DNA from: Asticcacaulis endophyticus
GTDB taxonomy: Bacteria; Pseudomonadota; Alphaproteobacteria; Caulobacterales; Caulobacteraceae
DNA length: 64,000 nt
Direction: 5' to 3'
NCBI RefSeq assembly: GCF_014652575.1
Contig: NZ_BMZB01000002.1
Location: forward strand, 506,898 to 570,897
The first letter of the stretch is position 1; each line of letters begins with the position of its first letter. The translations under genes were made by a program, and so were the position numbers. This document shows, piece by piece, positions 62,040-64,000 of the stretch. The notes under the pieces were generated by a model. The model was not told the DNA's origin. It saw nothing but the letters and a program-made list of their open reading frames with translations, and did no database searches.

Positions 62040-62639
62040 ATGGCCAAGATACTCGTACTTTATTATTCGTCCTACGGCCATATTGAAACCATGGCGGGTG
62101 CGATCGCCGAAGGGGCGCGCAAAGCCGGGGCCACGGTCGATATCAAGCGCGTGCCGGAAACCGCGCCGTTAGAGGTGGCCAAGGCCGCGCATTTCAAGCT
62201 GGATCAGGCCGCCCCCATTGCGACCATAGCCGAACTGGCGGATTACGATGCGATCATCATCGGCACGGGCACGCGCTTTGGGCGGATCACGTCGCAGATG
62301 GCGGTGTTCCTGGATCAGGCGGGCGGGCTGTGGGCCAAGGGCGCGCTCAATGGCAAGGTCGGGGCGGCGTTTACCTCAACCGCCACCCAGCACGGCGGGC
62401 AGGAGACGACGCTGTTTTCCATCATCACCAACCTGCTGCATTTCGGGATGGTGATCGTGGGCCTGCCCTACAGCTTTCAGGGGCAGATGCGCCTGGATGA
62501 AGTCACCGGCGGCTCACCATACGGGGCCACGACGATTGCCGGCGGCGACGGATCACGTCAGCCGTCGGAGAACGAGCTTGCGGGCGCGCGTCATCAGGGC
62601 GAACTGGTCGCACAGACGGCGATGAAGTTGTTTGGGTAA
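62040..62639 (+). CDS. wrbA: NAD(P)H:quinone oxidoreductase WrbA
   Basis: WrbA is an FMN-dependent flavodoxin-like quinone reductase. The 199-residue protein begins [20 protein letters not shown], with the FMN phosphate loop [21 protein letters not shown] and [15 protein letters not shown]. Length is typical. A good AGGAG lies 8 bases before the ATG. It is a single gene followed by a terminal-inverted-repeat element. Confidence 0.96.
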   Translation: MAKILVLYYSSYGHIETMAGAIAEGARKAGATVDIKRVPETAPLEVAKAAHFKLDQAAPIATIAELADYDAIIIGTGTRFGRITSQMAVFLDQAGGLWAKGALNGKVGAAFTSTATQHGGQETTLFSIITNLLHFGMVIVGLPYSFQGQMRLDEVTGGSPYGATTIAGGDGSRQPSENELAGARHQGELVAQTAMKLFG

Positions 62640-62646
62640 GGGAAGG

Positions 62647-62751
62647 TAAAGAGCCCCCACCACCCCCTTTTTATACCTCCCTGGCTTGCCGGGGAGGGGG
62701 ACCGCACGAAATTGCCGTTAGGCAATGAGATGTGGTGGTGGGGGCTCTTAC
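62647..62751. repeat. 105-bp MITE-like element with 16-bp terminal inverted repeats
   Basis: AAGAGCCCCCACCACC at 62649-62664 is repeated in inverse at 62734-62749 as a perfect match. The interior contains CCTCCC/GGGGAGG and TTGCC/GGCAA hairpins, using the same blocks as family B. It lies between wrbA and the next gene and touches the stop codon of the latter (62752). Confidence 0.8.
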
Positions 62752-63324
62752 TTAACCGCCGCCGTAATCCGGTCGTTCCGGAGGTCGCCAATACTGAACC
62801 GGCGCGCGCAGAGGGTCTTGCGTATCAATAACCCGCGCTAAGGGCGGCTCAGGTTTGGGCGCAGGGGCCGTGACCTCATCGGACAGGTCATCAATCAGGT
62901 CGTCGTCTTCGTCGCCGTAGCCTTCAAAATCCTGTGTCCAGTCACTATACACAGGCGGCGCGAGGGCCGGAACCGGCGCAGGCGCGGGCTTAAGTGTTTT
63001 GGCTTCCTCCGCTTCACGCATCAGCCGCAAACCGTTGACGCGGTCCACCCAGTAGGCGTGGTGTTCGGCGCGTCTTTGCGCGGCCTCAGCCGCCTCTTGT
63101 TCAGGGGTGAGCGGAGGCGGGGGCGCGCGGCGTTCAGCTATATCGACGCGGGCATAGAGCCGCTCGATCAACAGGCCGATGCGCACGGTGCGCTCAAGCT
63201 CAGGCACATCCTGCGGCGGAGCTAAGTCTTCGAGGTGATCCAGCATCCGGTCGGCAAAGGCCCGCAGCCGCGCGCGCCGTTCTTGCGGCGTGTAGCTTTC
63301 AGCGGTGTGTGGGTCGGATGTCAT
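62752..63324 (-). CDS. Hypothetical proline-rich protein
   Basis: A 190-residue cytosolic protein of no recognised family. An N-terminal helical region (about 1-110; LRAFADRMLDHLEDL, ERTVRIGLLIERLYARV) is followed by a low-complexity, proline and acid-rich C-terminal half (about 110-190). The helical part resembles small uncharacterised Caulobacterales proteins, but this is a guess. The start has no strong Shine-Dalgarno. Confidence 0.6.
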   Translation of the reverse strand: MTSDPHTAESYTPQERRARLRAFADRMLDHLEDLAPPQDVPELERTVRIGLLIERLYARVDIAERRAPPPPLTPEQEAAEAAQRRAEHHAYWVDRVNGLRLMREAEEAKTLKPAPAPVPALAPPVYSDWTQDFEGYGDEDDDLIDDLSDEVTAPAPKPEPPLARVIDTQDPLRAPVQYWRPPERPDYGGG

Positions 63325-63365
63325 CCCCTAAGCATGGGCCAAACCGACAGAACGGGGATAAGTTC

Positions 63366-63460
63366 TCTTCTCCTCCCTGTGCCTGCGCTCAAGCAGCGAA
63401 GCGGTAGCGCGCTAAAAGGCATGGGGAGGTGGCGCGGCGCAGTCCGCGACGGAGGGGGAT
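63366..63460 (-). repeat. C-rich hairpin repeat, family A, long-loop copy
   Basis: On the minus strand it reads ATCCCCCTCCGTC, CGCCACCTCCCC and AGGGAGGAG. The loop between the last two blocks is about 40 bases, longer than in the other copies, and holds short CG-rich repeats. Confidence 0.75.
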
Positions 63461-63503
63461 GGCTGAGGTCGGATTCGATGCTTCGACGTGTAGTCAAAAC
63501 TTC

Positions 63504-63881
63504 TTATGTCAGCAAACTTTTGGAATACATCCACATTTGAGCGTTTGCTTCTAGTCTAGTTGTTTCATTTACAGCTTTAATTGCTATGGAGCGCTTTGCT
63601 CCAGTAGCGGAATGCCCAATGGTAAATCGTGAGAATTGGTCAAGGTCTCTTCCCCAGCGATCAATTACAGCAATATTTTCCGGTGTGAAAAACGAGCAAA
63701 ATTCATCCATTTTGCCGACAAATCTACCGTATTGGTCGATTGCTTTGCGCAATTCTGAGGCTGAGATGTTTACAGCATTTGCGTCATGAAGGTCAGCAAT
63801 GCGCTTATCAACCGATGCTTGATCCATTTCGCAACGATGCTTCGTGACTAAAGTTTCCGCTTTATCAATATAGTGTTTCAC
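63504..63881 (-). CDS. Hypothetical protein with GTG start
   Basis: A 125-residue cytosolic protein, starting at GTG 63881. Mostly helical, with two long helices predicted (about 5-60 and 80-120); it contains one cysteine in each half (KHRCEMD and EFCSFFTPEN). No family is recognised. Its A+T content is clearly higher than that of neighbours, suggesting transfer. It lies upstream of a family A repeat. Confidence 0.45.
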   Translation of the reverse strand: MKHYIDKAETLVTKHRCEMDQASVDKRIADLHDANAVNISASELRKAIDQYGRFVGKMDEFCSFFTPENIAVIDRWGRDLDQFSRFTIGHSATGAKRSIAIKAVNETTRLEANAQMWMYSKSLLT

Positions 63882-63895
63882 ACTTAGATTTCCGC

Positions 63896-63970
63896 TTAAT
63901 GCAAGGTGCCCGGAAACTTTGCCGTAGGATCGAAACTGCCCATTTGAGGTGCCCCTAGATTGCTAGACAC
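63896..63970 (-). CDS. Doubtful 24-residue ORF
   Basis: A GTG at 63970, preceded by a purine-rich stretch (GAAGGCGCAAG), opens a frame containing SSNLGAPQMGSFDPTAKFPG before TAA. The end overlaps the leader of the gene at 63881. It reads like a protein but has no homologue I recognise; low confidence. Confidence 0.2.
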   Translation of the reverse strand: MSSNLGAPQMGSFDPTAKFPGTLH

Positions 63971-64000
63971 CTTGCGCCTTCAAAATGCGTTGTCTGTTTT

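Noticed and set aside
1..64000. CRISPR arrays
   Set aside because: No set of regularly spaced identical 20-40 base repeats was seen; the only dispersed repeats are the hairpin families described.

Overview
The window looks like a chromosomal segment of a Caulobacteraceae alphaproteobacterium, most likely Asticcacaulis or a close relative. The reasons are the adjacent divK-pleD cell-fate regulators, which match the Caulobacter proteins almost residue for residue, the Caulobacter-like order rpmG-rnr-topA-dprA-plsY-pyrC-pyrB, three large TonB-dependent receptors (one of the TonB-Xanth-Caul type), two UrcA-family proteins and generally high G+C. This assignment comes from recognising protein families; no database search was run.

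Region 1 (1-24.9 kb) is mostly housekeeping. It holds a DUF1801 gene cut by the window edge, a 24-codon ORF behind a perfect palindrome, a FemAB/GNAT-like protein, RidA, divK-pleD, a secreted hydrolase, a TonB receptor, rpmG, rnr, topA, a 59-residue protein, dprA, plsY, pyrC-pyrB, an Imm50-like protein, an AEC transporter, ruvX between two urcA genes, a 2OG-Fe(II) oxygenase and gatCA. The pyrC product has lost the HxH metal site and is probably a non-catalytic partner of aspartate transcarbamoylase. Two DUF559 nuclease-like genes interrupt this block (rnr/topA and plsY/pyrC). Each is bracketed by outward-facing copies of a C-rich hairpin repeat, and related repeats without a gene occur elsewhere in the window.

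Region 2 (25-37 kb) carries a Tat-exported M20 peptidase, a TonB receptor divergent from a LysR regulator, a secretory-lipase-like enzyme, and a tight operon of cystathionine beta-lyase with a four-gene polar amino acid ABC transporter.

Region 3 (37-50.3 kb) is a complete N-acetylglucosamine locus: nagA, a glucosamine-6-phosphate deaminase of the SIS type, a HutC/GntR regulator, a GlcNAc kinase, a NagP transporter, NagX, a GH89 alpha-N-acetylglucosaminidase and a TonB receptor. A FadR-type GntR regulator with repeated TTGACCAA sites lies at its far end. NagX and GH89 are coupled by overlapping codons and are homologous to the consecutive human lysosomal enzymes HGSNAT and NAGLU.

Region 4 (50.4-64 kb) is more mixed. 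It contains a decayed YkgJ/membrane-protein pair, an iorBA-type molybdenum hydroxylase, an AraC regulator divergent from an MFS-MipA-SDR-SDR cluster whose last gene is frameshifted, tRNA-Ser(GGA), msrA, nnrD overlapping a metallopeptidase-like protein, wrbA, and unrecognised genes among further repeats.
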